Source: JADJGC01 sp964617645 (GTDB lineage: Bacteria > Zixibacteria > MSB-5A5 > CAIYYT01). From it: a stretch of DNA of 64,000 bases. Shown here in pieces: positions 28,317 to 38,063 of this stretch. The notes beneath the pieces are model-generated. The model searched no databases. It saw only the letters and a program-made list of their open reading frames with translations, and was not told the DNA's origin. Numbering within the stretch: the first letter of the stretch is position 1; every line of letters starts with the position of its first letter. Both the position numbers and the translations under genes were made by a program. The stretch lies in the NCBI GenBank assembly GCA_964617645.1, contig CAZTYE010000002.1:186001-250000 (forward strand). The letters are read 5' to 3'.

Positions 28317-28386
28317 TTGTCGGCTTCGTGCTTGACAATCTCCCGCAAATCGTCAAGATTGCGCCGCAAATACGAATGCGAGTTTT

Positions 28387-30081
28387 ATGAGCGAAGAAGT
28401 CAAAAGCGAACGGCCATCGAATTTCATCAAAGACATCATTGAGGACGACCTGAAGACCGGCAGATATCAGGGCCGCGTGCACACGCGTTTTCCGCCGGAG
28501 CCGAACGGCTACCTGCATATCGGCCACGCCAAGTCCATCTGCCTGAATTTCGGCGTCGCCGCGCAGTACGGTGGCCTAACGAATTTGCGGATGGACGACA
28601 CCAACCCGGAAAAAGAGGAAGACGAATACGTCAAGGCAATCATCGCGGATATGCGCTGGTTGGGCTTTGACTGGGGCGATCGCCTCTTCTTTGCATCCGA
28701 CTATTACGATCAGCTCTTCGATTGGGCGGTGAAATTGATCGGCAAGGGAAAAGCTTACGTCTGCGACTTGAGCGCCGACCAGATCCGCGAGTATCGCGGC
28801 ACCTTGACTTCACCGGGCAAGGAGAGCCCCTATCGCTATCGCAGCGTCGAGGAGAACCTCGACTTGTTCGAGCGCATGCGCGCCGGCGAGTTTGCGGATG
28901 GATCGAAAACGTTGCGCGCGAAAATCGACATGTCATCGGGTAACATCAACATGCGCGATCCCGTGCTGTACCGCATCCTGCGCAGCACCCATCATCGCAC
29001 CGGCGATAAATGGTGTATTTATCCGATGTACGACTTTGCGCACGGACAATCCGACTCGATTGAGCGGATCACACACTCGATTTGCACGCTTGAATTTGAA
29101 GACCATCGTCCGCTTTACAATTGGTTCCTCGACGAACTGGAGATCTACCATCCGCAGCAAATTGAATTCGCGCGATTAAATCTCACTTACACGGTCATGA
29201 GCAAACGAAAACTGTTGCAACTGGTAAGGGACGGTTTGGTCTCCGGTTGGGATGATCCGCGCCTGCCGACGATTCAAGGCATGCGGCGACTCGGTTACAC
29301 GCCGGAAGCGATCCGCGATTTCTGCGACCGCATCGGCGTCGCCAAGGCGAATTCGACCGTCGATATCGCGCTGCTCGAACATTGCGTCCGCGAACACCTC
29401 AACCGCGTCGCGCCGCGCGTGATGGCCGTGCTCAGGCCGCTGAAGTTGATTATTGCCAACTACCCCGAAGATCGGGTTGAGCAGCTCGACGCCGTCAATA
29501 ACCCGGAAGATGAATCGGCCGGGTCGCGCAAGATTCCCTTCTGCCGCGAGCTATTTATCGAGCAGGATGATTTCCGCGAAGACCCACCCAAGAAGTACTT
29601 CCGGCTTTCGCCCGGCGCGGAAGTGCGCCTGAAGCACGCCTTCATCATCAAGTGCGTTGATGTCAAGAAGGACTCTCCTGGAAATATCGTCGAAGTGCAC
29701 TGCCACTACGATCCGGAGACTAAATCCGGTGGCGCTGCCGCCGAAACCAAGAAAGTCAAGGGCACGCTCCATTGGGTTTCGGCGCGCCACGGTGTTCGCG
29801 CCGAGGTTCGGCTCTACGACCGGCTCTTTATGGCGGAAAATCCGGACGACGTGCCCGAGGGCCAGGACTGGAAAACCGGACTCAATCCGAATTCGCTGCA
29901 AGTACTCCATGACGCCATTGTCGAGCCGTCGCTCACCGAGACAAAACCGGCCAGCCATTATCAGTTTCTGCGCCTTGGCTACTTTTCGACCGACCCGGAC
30001 ACAATCGCCGGAAGGCTCGTCTTCAACCGCACAGTCGGCCTGAAGGACACTTGGGCGAAAATCGAAAAGAAAGAGAATTGA
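28387..30081 (+). CDS. glnS: Glutaminyl-tRNA synthetase
   Basis: The 564-residue protein is full length for bacterial GlnRS. The class Ic catalytic motifs are intact: 'FPPEPNGYLHIGHAKS' (HIGH, about 37-50) and 'YTVMSKRKL' (KMSKS-like, about 270). Glutamine-specific segments such as 'DDTNPEKEEDEYVKAI' and 'YDFAHGQSDSIERITHSICT' are present. The C-terminal anticodon-binding beta-barrels follow from about 340 ('FRLSPGAEVRLKHAFIIKC'). It charges tRNA-Gln directly, which suggests the cell need not rely on the GatCAB amidotransferase route for Gln-tRNA. It is transcribed alone between the CotH gene and an MFS transporter. Confidence 0.97.
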   Translation: MSEEVKSERPSNFIKDIIEDDLKTGRYQGRVHTRFPPEPNGYLHIGHAKSICLNFGVAAQYGGLTNLRMDDTNPEKEEDEYVKAIIADMRWLGFDWGDRLFFASDYYDQLFDWAVKLIGKGKAYVCDLSADQIREYRGTLTSPGKESPYRYRSVEENLDLFERMRAGEFADGSKTLRAKIDMSSGNINMRDPVLYRILRSTHHRTGDKWCIYPMYDFAHGQSDSIERITHSICTLEFEDHRPLYNWFLDELEIYHPQQIEFARLNLTYTVMSKRKLLQLVRDGLVSGWDDPRLPTIQGMRRLGYTPEAIRDFCDRIGVAKANSTVDIALLEHCVREHLNRVAPRVMAVLRPLKLIIANYPEDRVEQLDAVNNPEDESAGSRKIPFCRELFIEQDDFREDPPKKYFRLSPGAEVRLKHAFIIKCVDVKKDSPGNIVEVHCHYDPETKSGGAAAETKKVKGTLHWVSARHGVRAEVRLYDRLFMAENPDDVPEGQDWKTGLNPNSLQVLHDAIVEPSLTETKPASHYQFLRLGYFSTDPDTIAGRLVFNRTVGLKDTWAKIEKKEN

Positions 30082-30180
30082 GCTTCGCGATCTCGCCGGG
30101 ATCAAATTCGACTCGTTTTCGGCCGGTTGCATCGGCTTAGTCGGAAACATTCGCCCCGCTAATACGTTGATTTCTTCATT

Positions 30181-31368
30181 ATGCAACGCGAGCGCCTGTT
30201 ACTGCTGAACCTGTCCGCGATCAATTTCACGCACATCGTGGATTTCATGATCATCATGCCGCTGGGGCCGCAACTGATGCGCATGTTTACGATTTCCCCG
30301 CAGCAGTTTTCCGCGCTGGTGACGGCGTATATGATCGCATCCGGAATCGCGGCGTTTCTCGGCGCGTTCGTCCTGGATCGATTCGATCGCAAAAAGTGTT
30401 TGCTGGTAACATTGGCGGGAATCACGCTGAGCACATTTTGGTGCGCGTTGGCCAATAGCTACGAGCAACTGCTCTTGGCTCGTCTCGTTGCCGGGGCTTT
30501 TGGCGGCATCCTGACGGTGCTCATCTACTCAATCATCGGCGACGTCGTCCCTTTCGAGCGCCGGGCAACGGCAATGGGCTTGGTTATGGCGGCCTTTTCC
30601 GTGGCCTCGGTGGCCGGAGTTCCTTTGGGAATCTTCATTGCGAGTCACATCAGTTGGCACGCGCCATTCTATGCAGTCGCCGCTCTGGCGGCGCTGCTCT
30701 TTGCGCCAACGATCGTGCTTATTCCCACGCTTAAGGGGCATGTTCGGCACGACGAATCCCATCCGGGGCCGGCGTTGGTCATTGGTCGCGTTGCGCGCGA
30801 CAGCAACCAACGCACGGCGCTGCTTTTCGCCGGCATGCTCACGCTCGGACATTTTACGGTAGTTCCCTTCGTGGCCCCGTACATGGTGGCAAACGTCGGC
30901 TTCGCGGAGTCCGATCTGAGTTACATTTATCTTTTTGGCGGCGCCATTACGATGATCTCTTCGCCTTTGGTCGGACGTTGGGCGGATCGTGCCGGAAAGC
31001 AGAAGGTGTTTGGCGTATTTGCCGTGCTAACCGCGATACCCCTCTTCACGATTACCCACTTGTCGGCAACGGCGCTGCCGCTCGCTTTGGCGATCACCAC
31101 CGTGTTCTTTCTCACTTCTCATAGCCGCTGGGTACCGGCATCAACACTGCTGACTGCCGCCGTTGCGCCGCAGCATCGCGGGGCGTTTCTCTCCTTTTCG
31201 TCGTCGATTCAGTCGCTGATGGCCGGAATCGCCGCTGCGATTTCCGGAGCGGTGCTCGCCAGGTCTTCCGACGGCCATATCCTTCGTTTCGATTGGGTCG
31301 GATATTTCGCGATCGCCATGTCGCTGGCTTCCCTCTTGGTCGCCCGCAGATTGCGGGCGGTGAGTTAG
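30181..31368 (+). CDS. Major facilitator superfamily transporter
   Basis: The 395-residue protein has about 12 predicted membrane helices and typical MFS features. These include 'LGAFVLDRFDRKKCLL' between helices 2 and 3 (the G-x-x-x-D-R-x-x-R-[KR] loop) and 'LLARLVAGAFGGIL' in helix 4. The second half has 'SPLVGRWADRAGKQKVF', the repeat of the loop motif. It resembles the DHA1/AraJ-like drug-efflux subgroup, but no substrate can be named. It ends 43 bases before the convergent GH13-like gene. Confidence 0.9.
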   Translation: MQRERLLLLNLSAINFTHIVDFMIIMPLGPQLMRMFTISPQQFSALVTAYMIASGIAAFLGAFVLDRFDRKKCLLVTLAGITLSTFWCALANSYEQLLLARLVAGAFGGILTVLIYSIIGDVVPFERRATAMGLVMAAFSVASVAGVPLGIFIASHISWHAPFYAVAALAALLFAPTIVLIPTLKGHVRHDESHPGPALVIGRVARDSNQRTALLFAGMLTLGHFTVVPFVAPYMVANVGFAESDLSYIYLFGGAITMISSPLVGRWADRAGKQKVFGVFAVLTAIPLFTITHLSATALPLALAITTVFFLTSHSRWVPASTLLTAAVAPQHRGAFLSFSSSIQSLMAGIAAAISGAVLARSSDGHILRFDWVGYFAIAMSLASLLVARRLRAVS

Positions 31369-31411
31369 CAGGTCGAGCTTGTGCTCGCTGAGGCCGACCC
31401 TTACCGTGGCG

Positions 31412-34400
31412 CTAAGGTGAAGTCTGAAGATTGTCCCGATCTTGAATTAGAATCTGCGCCAGAGCGGCGGCCGTATCGTCGACTCGGTATGCAGAGCTTG
31501 CTGCGAGTTGAACCAGCAGCTTTTCACGCTTGGCGATGGCGCTGCGAGTCTGTTCGTCAAGCTGGTTGCCCAAGGCTAACTCGTAACGGGCGGCATTGGC
31601 CAGCGCGCCGACGAAGCTCTCCCAGCGCTCCTTGTTGAACCAGCGCACGCCTTCATAGACATTCACGCCGAGATACTGCGCCGTGTAACCGGGGGCAAAC
31701 CACACCGACGGCCGGAATTCATCGTCGAAAAACGGATTTGTCGTCGTTAACAGGGCGGCACAGAGCAGGCTTGACTCGGCGCCTTCTTGTTCATTGTCAG
31801 TTAAGTTAGAGAAGAATTCGGTAAGCGTGGAACGAACCTGCCATGCGTCGAGCCGCTCCTGCCAGAGAAGTTCGGCGGCCGGCGCTGGATCCGATTCATG
31901 CCACTCTCCGATCGGGTGCAGTAGCGACCACACCAGCACGATATCGTTATGGCCGGCATCTAAGGCTCGGCCGCTGGTGGACGACTCGGCGGTAGCTCGC
32001 TGGGCGTCATCACTTCCGGCAATCGGGGTCAGCTTGCTCAGAAACTCAAAGGCTTCGACCTGCTTGAGCATCCGGCCACCGATGAAGCGGCAGGCGGCGG
32101 CATAGAGCCGGGTTTTGGCCAATTCGAGATCGTGCCGTCGCTCCGGCGTTTCGTCTTCGTGAAGGGCGCGCCAGCGCGCCACCGACAGCAACTCGCGCAG
32201 CGGCGTTAGGATCGGCTCAAGCCGCAGTTCCCGGTGCGCAACTTCGATGTCGTTCACGCCGCCACCGTGCAATCGGCGCATCAATTCGCGCCAAGAGCCG
32301 TCGTGATCGTGCACTTCCCGCCAGTCGAGAAACGCATGGTATTGGTACCCGCCGAGCATGGCGAACATGCCCTGCTCGCTGAGGTCGCGCCCGGACCGGA
32401 TGAACCACTGATTCGACCTGTGGTCACGGAAGACATAGAGATCGTGCTCGCCCGACTTCAGCCCAAGCGCCTCCGTGAGATTGCGCTGCACCAGATACGG
32501 AGTTTCGGCGGCGCCGACATTTATCGCCGTCGACGTCTTCACCCAGCCCGCGGCGCTGTTGTACGCGTTGTTGTAGAGTATCAGCGCGCGCTCGTCATCA
32601 ACGCGGTTCGAATACGCAAACACGTTCTCATCGACCCAACCCTGGGTCGTGAAAAAGTCATAGAGCGCGAAGTTAGAGGCGCCGGAAAAGAGGCGGCGAC
32701 GACGCATTAGCGGAAATACTTCATGCTCGTGACGGCGGACGAGGTCGTGATCGACCGGCTCATCCCAGTAGGCGCGGCGGTATTCCATGCCATATTTTTC
32801 CGAGAACCCTTCGATCTGACCATGGCCGAACATCGGCAGTCCCGGCATCGTGACCATCATCAGGGCGACGCCGATATACTTGTCACCCTTGCCAAACTGC
32901 TCGATCGCGGTACGCTCATCCGGGTTATTCATGAAATTGACGAACCGCTTGGCTACTTCCGGTGAGAACTCGAGCACGTTCTTGATCGTCTGACGATACT
33001 TGGAGTTTTCCTCCATCTTGAGCATATTCATGAACGCGCTGTTGTAGACGCGGTGCATGCCCAGCGTGCGCACGAAGTAACCCTCCATGAGCCAGAATGC
33101 CTCGGCAAGCAACAATGTCTCCGGCGCTTCCGCGCGAATGCGATCGACGACTTCGCGCCAAAATTCCTTCGGCATGGCGCGATCGAAATCCTCTCGTGTC
33201 ATCCCGCATTCGGCGCGCGACGGAATCGCTCCGCCCTCGCCCGGCTTCGGAAACCACAGACGCTGGTAGTGCTTCTTGGCCAGCGTCATGGCCGCGTCGA
33301 AACGGATGATCGGGAACATGCGCGCGACGTGCAGAATCGTTTGGATAACCGCCTCGCGTACTTCCGTCAGAAGAAAATTGAGCTGCGCGGTGTCGTTCCA
33401 CGGCATGTTCGTGCCGTCGTTGCCGTGATAAATGTAGCGGGTATCACCGCTGTCGCGGTCGTAGCGCTTGAACACGACCGCCGCGTCGCGATGCTCCCAG
33501 TAGCCGTCCTCAATCTGGATGACGACGCGACCATCGTCGGAGAGATCGTGACCGCTATACCGGTAAACCGGAAATGGAGGATACGGGCTGTGGACGAACC
33601 AGTCGGGATGCTCAATGACCCAGCGCGAATAGATGCCGGTATGATTGGGCACCATGTCGGAAGCGAGCCGGATTCCCCGCCGCGCGGCGCGCTGGCGCAG
33701 GTTCTCGTATGCCGACTCGCCGCCCAGATCGCTTGCTACCGTGTAGTCGAAGAGCGAGTACGCTGATGACAACGCTTCCGGATTTCCCATCATCTGCTTG
33801 ATCTTCTGAGAAGCAGTTGATCTCTCCCACAATCCGATCAGCCACAAGCCATTGAAACCCCAGCGCGCGAGCTGGTCGAGCTCTTCATCGGGAATGTCGG
33901 ACAAGTAGCGGACATGGCGCCGGTATTTTTTCGAAAGTTGATCGAGCCAGACGTAGGTGCTCTTGGCGATCAAAACGACGTTTGACATCCAGTCGGCGTC
34001 TTGACTAAAGTCCTCCGGTTCGGGGTAGCCGTAGTCGGAATCGAGTCCGTGCCCGAAGCGGAGAACCTCCAGCGACCCTTGCGAAAACCCGCGCCCGAAA
34101 TGCTCTTCCCGCAAAATGTCGCGGGCCGTGATGATGCGCTCGATCAGCGAAGCCGGCAGAATTCGCGACCAGTATCGGCGAATGAACTCCAGTTGACCTT
34201 CCAGCGAATCAGGAGAATTTTCGATTGGCGCCATCAACACTTTGAGCAGCGGCAAGTCGAGTTCGCGCACTGGCGGCTGGCCGTCGAAGAATTCGCCCAG
34301 CGCGGCCACCAACTGCCGATAAGTAGTTGCTCGCGACAACTCATCGTCGGCAAAGAACTCGCGAAACGGTCGAAACGCCGGGTTGATGTTGGCGAGCAGA

Positions 34401-34891
34401 AGGAGAATTTCTTCCTCGGCGACAAGCTCGGAATGAGGGGCATAGGCCGAAGTCCCTCTGATGAATTCCTTGGCGCCGATTTCGTCGACAACGACTGCGC
34501 GCGCCGGGAAGAATTCGACAAAGATCGGCAAGCCGCGATCAACATCAAGCAAGGACTTGCTGGTCGCGATCCACTGCAGGCCGCGAGTCGTCGCGCCGGG
34601 GTTCTGGTCGTGGCAATACGCATATGCCACGTAACGCATCAACTCGACGATCGTCGCGACGGTAATCAGCTCACCGGAAGACAGCGGTTTGAGAGTTGTA
34701 CTGACTTCGTCGCAATGCTGATTATAGCGGGCAGCGAGCCTGCGAACGAGGTAAGAACCGGAGAAATTCGCCGGCCCGGACGCGGAAGCGACAAGCTCGC
34801 GCAAATTCAACCGGTCGCCGCACGCACGCGATATCGGCAGCCCGAACGGAAAGAAGTCGCGTAAATGCTGTTCGAAATCGATGCGCGTCAT
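31412..34891 (-). CDS. Large alpha-amylase (GH13)-like protein
   Basis: The start is placed at ATG 34891, with GAGAGG upstream, giving 1,159 residues; ATG 34939 is in frame but has no ribosome site. A helical N-terminal region of about 330 residues precedes a (beta/alpha)8 amylase core. Conserved regions are 'ASDMVPNHTG' (I), 'IIRFDAAMTLAKKH' (II, nucleophile Asp532), 'TLLLAEAFW' (III, acid/base Glu597) and 'NFMNNPDERTAI' (IV, Asp658). In region IV the usual His before Asp is Pro. A long C-terminal extension follows, with no recognised domain. No signal peptide is seen, so it likely acts in the cytoplasm on alpha-glucans such as glycogen. The specificity is open. Confidence 0.85.
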   Translation of the reverse strand: MTRIDFEQHLRDFFPFGLPISRACGDRLNLRELVASASGPANFSGSYLVRRLAARYNQHCDEVSTTLKPLSSGELITVATIVELMRYVAYAYCHDQNPGATTRGLQWIATSKSLLDVDRGLPIFVEFFPARAVVVDEIGAKEFIRGTSAYAPHSELVAEEEILLLLANINPAFRPFREFFADDELSRATTYRQLVAALGEFFDGQPPVRELDLPLLKVLMAPIENSPDSLEGQLEFIRRYWSRILPASLIERIITARDILREEHFGRGFSQGSLEVLRFGHGLDSDYGYPEPEDFSQDADWMSNVVLIAKSTYVWLDQLSKKYRRHVRYLSDIPDEELDQLARWGFNGLWLIGLWERSTASQKIKQMMGNPEALSSAYSLFDYTVASDLGGESAYENLRQRAARRGIRLASDMVPNHTGIYSRWVIEHPDWFVHSPYPPFPVYRYSGHDLSDDGRVVIQIEDGYWEHRDAAVVFKRYDRDSGDTRYIYHGNDGTNMPWNDTAQLNFLLTEVREAVIQTILHVARMFPIIRFDAAMTLAKKHYQRLWFPKPGEGGAIPSRAECGMTREDFDRAMPKEFWREVVDRIRAEAPETLLLAEAFWLMEGYFVRTLGMHRVYNSAFMNMLKMEENSKYRQTIKNVLEFSPEVAKRFVNFMNNPDERTAIEQFGKGDKYIGVALMMVTMPGLPMFGHGQIEGFSEKYGMEYRRAYWDEPVDHDLVRRHEHEVFPLMRRRRLFSGASNFALYDFFTTQGWVDENVFAYSNRVDDERALILYNNAYNSAAGWVKTSTAINVGAAETPYLVQRNLTEALGLKSGEHDLYVFRDHRSNQWFIRSGRDLSEQGMFAMLGGYQYHAFLDWREVHDHDGSWRELMRRLHGGGVNDIEVAHRELRLEPILTPLRELLSVARWRALHEDETPERRHDLELAKTRLYAAACRFIGGRMLKQVEAFEFLSKLTPIAGSDDAQRATAESSTSGRALDAGHNDIVLVWSLLHPIGEWHESDPAPAAELLWQERLDAWQVRSTLTEFFSNLTDNEQEGAESSLLCAALLTTTNPFFDDEFRPSVWFAPGYTAQYLGVNVYEGVRWFNKERWESFVGALANAARYELALGNQLDEQTRSAIAKREKLLVQLAASSAYRVDDTAAALAQILIQDRDNLQTSP

Positions 34892-35026
34892 GATCCTCTC
34901 GGTCGGCCCCCCGGATCGTTCGTAACCGTCGGTGGCCATTCAAACTAAAGATAATAAGCATTTTATCGGCCTTTGCAGAATAGAATTGCAGACAATCGCG
35001 GCGGTGATGATTACATTAATGCTACT

Positions 35027-36442
35027 ATGGACACCAATGAATTTCGCCGCCATGCTCATGAACTGGTCGATTGGATGGCTGACTATCTGGAGTCGGTGCG
35101 CGAGTATCCGGTGAAGTCGGCAGCCGCGCCGAAGGAGATCTTCATACAGATCCCGCCGTCACCGCCGGCCAACGGTGAGTCGTTTGAGCAGATCTTTCGC
35201 GACTTCGAAAAGATCATTCTGCCCGGCATGACCCACTGGCAGCACCCGTCGTTCTTTGCCTACTTCCCGGCCAATTCCAGCCCGCCGTCACTGCTGGCAG
35301 AAATGTTGATGTCGACGATCGGGGCACAATGTATGAGCTGGCAGACTTCGCCGGCAGCCACCGAACTGGAAGAGCGCGTCATGCAATGGCTGGGGCAGAT
35401 GCTCGCTTTGCCGCCGGAATTCGTCGGCGTGATTCAGGATACCGCATCGACGGCTACCCTTTGCTCGATTCTCACCGCGCGGGAGAGATGGTCGAACTTC
35501 GGCATCAATGAAAGCGGGCTGCGCGCTCAACCGCAGTTCATCGTCTATGCGTCCGCGGAAACGCATTCTTCCGTGGAAAAGGCCGTCAAAATCGCCGGCC
35601 TCGGGCGGGCAAACTACCGCAAGATCGATGTCGATGACAATTATGCGATGGCGCCGAATCGCCTCGCTCAGGCGATCGAGCGGGACATCGCTGCCGGTCG
35701 GACGCCGCTGGTCTGCGTAGCGACGATCGGCACGACCGGTTCCACGGCCATTGATCCGCTACGCGCTATCGGCGAGATTTGCCGGCAGTACGGGATTTGG
35801 CTTCATGTCGATGCCGCATTTGCCGGGACCGCGCTGATCCTGCCGGAAATGCGGTGGATGATCGACGGAATCGAGTACGCCGATACCTTCGTGTTTAACC
35901 CTCACAAATGGATGCTGACCAATTTCGATTGCACCGCCTATTTCGTGCGCGATCCGGCGGCGCTCGTTCAGACGTTCGAGATTCTACCCGAGTATCTCAA
36001 GACCGCCGAAGGCGACCGCGTCCACAACTATCGGGACTGGGGACTACCTTTGGGTCGGCGGTTCCGTGCGCTTAAGCTCTGGTTCGTGATTCGCTCGCTC
36101 GGGGTATCCGGACTTCAGGAAATCATCCAGCGACACATCGCGATTGCGCACGAATTGCGTGGCTGGATTGAAGCCTGTCCCGATTTCGAGTTGCTCGCGC
36201 CGACACCGCTGGCATTAGTGTGCTTCCGCTATCGTCCGACCGACACCGACCCCGGGCGACTTGACCAACTCAACGCCCGGCTGCTGGAAACGCTCAACGC
36301 CACCGGCAAACTGTACATCACGCATACCAAACTCAACGGCCGCTTTGCACTGCGGCTCGTCACGGCGCAGACCAACGTGACCTTGGCGGACGTGAGGGAC
36401 GCGTGGAATCTGATCCAGTCGACGGCGCGGCGAATCAGTTAG
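35027..36442 (+). CDS. Group II PLP-dependent decarboxylase (aromatic-L-amino-acid type)
   Basis: The protein has 471 residues from ATG 35027; codons upstream are open but unlike the family. It matches aromatic-L-amino-acid/tyrosine/tryptophan decarboxylases: 'MTHWQHPSFFAYFPANSSPP', 'GVIQDTASTATLCSILTARE', 'AETHSSVEKAVKIAGLG', 'WLHVDAAFAGTALILPE' and the PLP lysine motif 'FNPHKWMLTNFDC'. It removes CO2 from an aromatic amino acid to give an amine such as tyramine, tryptamine or phenethylamine. The precise substrate cannot be read from sequence. With the tryptophanase at 41508 it suggests active aromatic amino acid catabolism. Confidence 0.9.
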   Translation: MDTNEFRRHAHELVDWMADYLESVREYPVKSAAAPKEIFIQIPPSPPANGESFEQIFRDFEKIILPGMTHWQHPSFFAYFPANSSPPSLLAEMLMSTIGAQCMSWQTSPAATELEERVMQWLGQMLALPPEFVGVIQDTASTATLCSILTARERWSNFGINESGLRAQPQFIVYASAETHSSVEKAVKIAGLGRANYRKIDVDDNYAMAPNRLAQAIERDIAAGRTPLVCVATIGTTGSTAIDPLRAIGEICRQYGIWLHVDAAFAGTALILPEMRWMIDGIEYADTFVFNPHKWMLTNFDCTAYFVRDPAALVQTFEILPEYLKTAEGDRVHNYRDWGLPLGRRFRALKLWFVIRSLGVSGLQEIIQRHIAIAHELRGWIEACPDFELLAPTPLALVCFRYRPTDTDPGRLDQLNARLLETLNATGKLYITHTKLNGRFALRLVTAQTNVTLADVRDAWNLIQSTARRIS

Positions 36443-36457
36443 AGTAATTCCCCAAAC

Positions 36458-36491
36458 AAAAAACGGACGCCCGGTGATTCCGAGCGTCCGT
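36458..36491 (-). terminator. Intrinsic terminator of the Rrf2-family gene
   Basis: On the minus strand a 12-bp stem (ACGGACGCTCGG / CCGGGCGTCCGT, one G-T pair) with loop AATCA is followed by six T. It lies 20 bases after the stop of the regulator gene. It could also slow plus-strand transcription from the decarboxylase gene, but that strand has no T-run. Confidence 0.85.
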
Positions 36492-36510
36492 CGATTCGGT
36501 CTTGCCGTGA

Positions 36511-36930
36511 TTATTTCTTCTTGCCGACGCTGCGCAGCTTGGCCAATGTTTCGTTTTTCAGCTTGACGCGCATTTCGCCCTGCAGCTTGTTCCAGAACGG
36601 GTACATGCTGCAGTGGTCGGACTTGTCACAATCGCAGCCGCGGTCGCCGCGAACACAGAGATTCAAGCCCAGCGGACCATCCATCGCTTCGATTACGTCG
36701 AGCACCGACACCTGCGCCGGCGTCTTGGCCAACTGGTAGCCGCCATGCACGCCCTGATACGATTTGAGAATCTGGGCGCGCGTGAGTTCCTTGAGAATCT
36801 TGGCCAGAAAGTCGCGCGGAATTCGCTCGGTCTCGGCAATTACATTGATCGAATTACGTTTTTCCGTCGGCTGCTTCGCGATGTGCAGCACGGCCCGCAG
36901 AGCATAGTCGGCTTTGCGTGAGATTTTCAT
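36511..36930 (-). CDS. Rrf2-family transcriptional regulator with cluster-type cysteines
   Basis: This 139-residue protein begins 'MKISRKADYALRAVLHIAKQ', the Rrf2 winged-helix signature. The recognition helix region is 'IPRDFLAKILKELTRAQIL' and the wing 'SYQGVHGGYQLAKTP'. Four cysteines (92, 99, 101, 107) lie where IscR, NsrR and RsrR bind their iron-sulfur cluster, so sensing of Fe-S status, NO or redox state is likely. GAGGAG precedes the start and an intrinsic terminator follows. It is divergent from the DUF4846 gene; the 286-bp shared upstream region may contain its operator, but no palindrome was confidently assigned. Confidence 0.92.
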   Translation of the reverse strand: MKISRKADYALRAVLHIAKQPTEKRNSINVIAETERIPRDFLAKILKELTRAQILKSYQGVHGGYQLAKTPAQVSVLDVIEAMDGPLGLNLCVRGDRGCDCDKSDHCSMYPFWNKLQGEMRVKLKNETLAKLRSVGKKK

Positions 36931-37216
36931 CTTGCTTCTTACTCCTCATTGCGCCCGACCGTCCCGGCGGGGCGCGTATCGGTTAGTTTCTGACGTTGTT
37001 GCTCACGTTTGTCGTTCCCACCGCCGACGCAATTCGTCCTACAGCGGTCTATGTTTACTCATACATACGCAAGAGTACGGAAAAGTGCGTCGGTTGTAAA
37101 TGGAATTCTTGGTGTATTTATCGCTTATTAACAAAAATTTCATCGTGACGCCCAAATTTGACGGCGCGGACAAATTCGATAAATCGGTGACCATTGTCAA
37201 GTGTATAAGACGGCGA

Positions 37217-37996
37217 ATGTGGCTCGCGATTGCACTGTTAGGGCTCGTCGCGCCGGTGGCCGCCCAGTCGCTCGACGCGGTGTTCGTCCCTCCGGCCGGG
37301 TACCAACGTCGTCCCGTCGCCGCGGGGAGTTTTGCCGCATATCTAAGGCAACTCCCGATCGCTGCGGACACAACGCCGGTTCGTCGATTCGACGGTCAAG
37401 CGGCGAACTGGCCGGGATGCCGTGTCGTTGACCTGCCCTTTCTCTTCTGCGCCGATCTCGAACAGTGCGCCGACATGGCCCTACGCTTGTACTCCGAATA
37501 CCAGTGGCGAAATGGAAACGCTCGGGCGCTGCGATTCACACTGCAGAATGGCCAGCCGATGAATTGGGCCGATTGGTGCGCGGGCAAGAGGTGGCGCTAC
37601 GAGTCGGCACTTGATCGTCATGTCGTCAGCAAAACATCGGCCGACTCTTCGCGCGGGAGCTTTGAGCAATTCCTCGCTTACTTATTTGCTTGGTCGGGCA
37701 GCGTCGCCATGAAACGCGACTTGGCGACGGTTATTGAAGCCGATCTCAATGCCGGCGATCTGATCGTTCAGAATACTACTGGCGCAATGGGGCATGTATC
37801 GGTTATTCTCGACGTCGCTTACGATTCAATCGGGAATCGATTGTTTCTCATCGGCAATGGCTGGACGCCGGCGCAGAACTTCTTCATCCGCAAACCGGGC
37901 GAAGACGAAGGGAGCGGATGGTGGTTTAGCCTTGAAGGATACGAACACCACTTGGCGTCATTCCGTTTCGGAGCGTTTCACTACCGTCGTTTCTGA
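37217..37996 (+). CDS. DUF4846 family secreted protein
   Basis: ATG 37217 starts a 259-residue precursor with a typical signal peptide ('MWLAIALLGLVAPVAAQS'). The DUF4846 pattern is visible: 'PPAGYQRRPVAAGSFAAYLR' near the N-terminus, 'DLEQCADMALRLYSEYQW', 'NWADWCAGKRWRYE', 'FEQFLAYLFAWSGSVAMKRD' and 'MGHVSVILDVAYD'. The family is of unknown function, mostly in Bacteroidota and relatives, and is exported. The frame is open for 39 further codons upstream, but that part lacks family similarity. It is divergent from the Rrf2-type regulator. Confidence 0.8.
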   Translation: MWLAIALLGLVAPVAAQSLDAVFVPPAGYQRRPVAAGSFAAYLRQLPIAADTTPVRRFDGQAANWPGCRVVDLPFLFCADLEQCADMALRLYSEYQWRNGNARALRFTLQNGQPMNWADWCAGKRWRYESALDRHVVSKTSADSSRGSFEQFLAYLFAWSGSVAMKRDLATVIEADLNAGDLIVQNTTGAMGHVSVILDVAYDSIGNRLFLIGNGWTPAQNFFIRKPGEDEGSGWWFSLEGYEHHLASFRFGAFHYRRF

Positions 37997-38063
37997 TCGC
38001 CGCAGTCCGCTCGCCGTGGAGCCGCCCAGGGCAAATCTCTCAATCTTTTCGGAGCATGAAACA

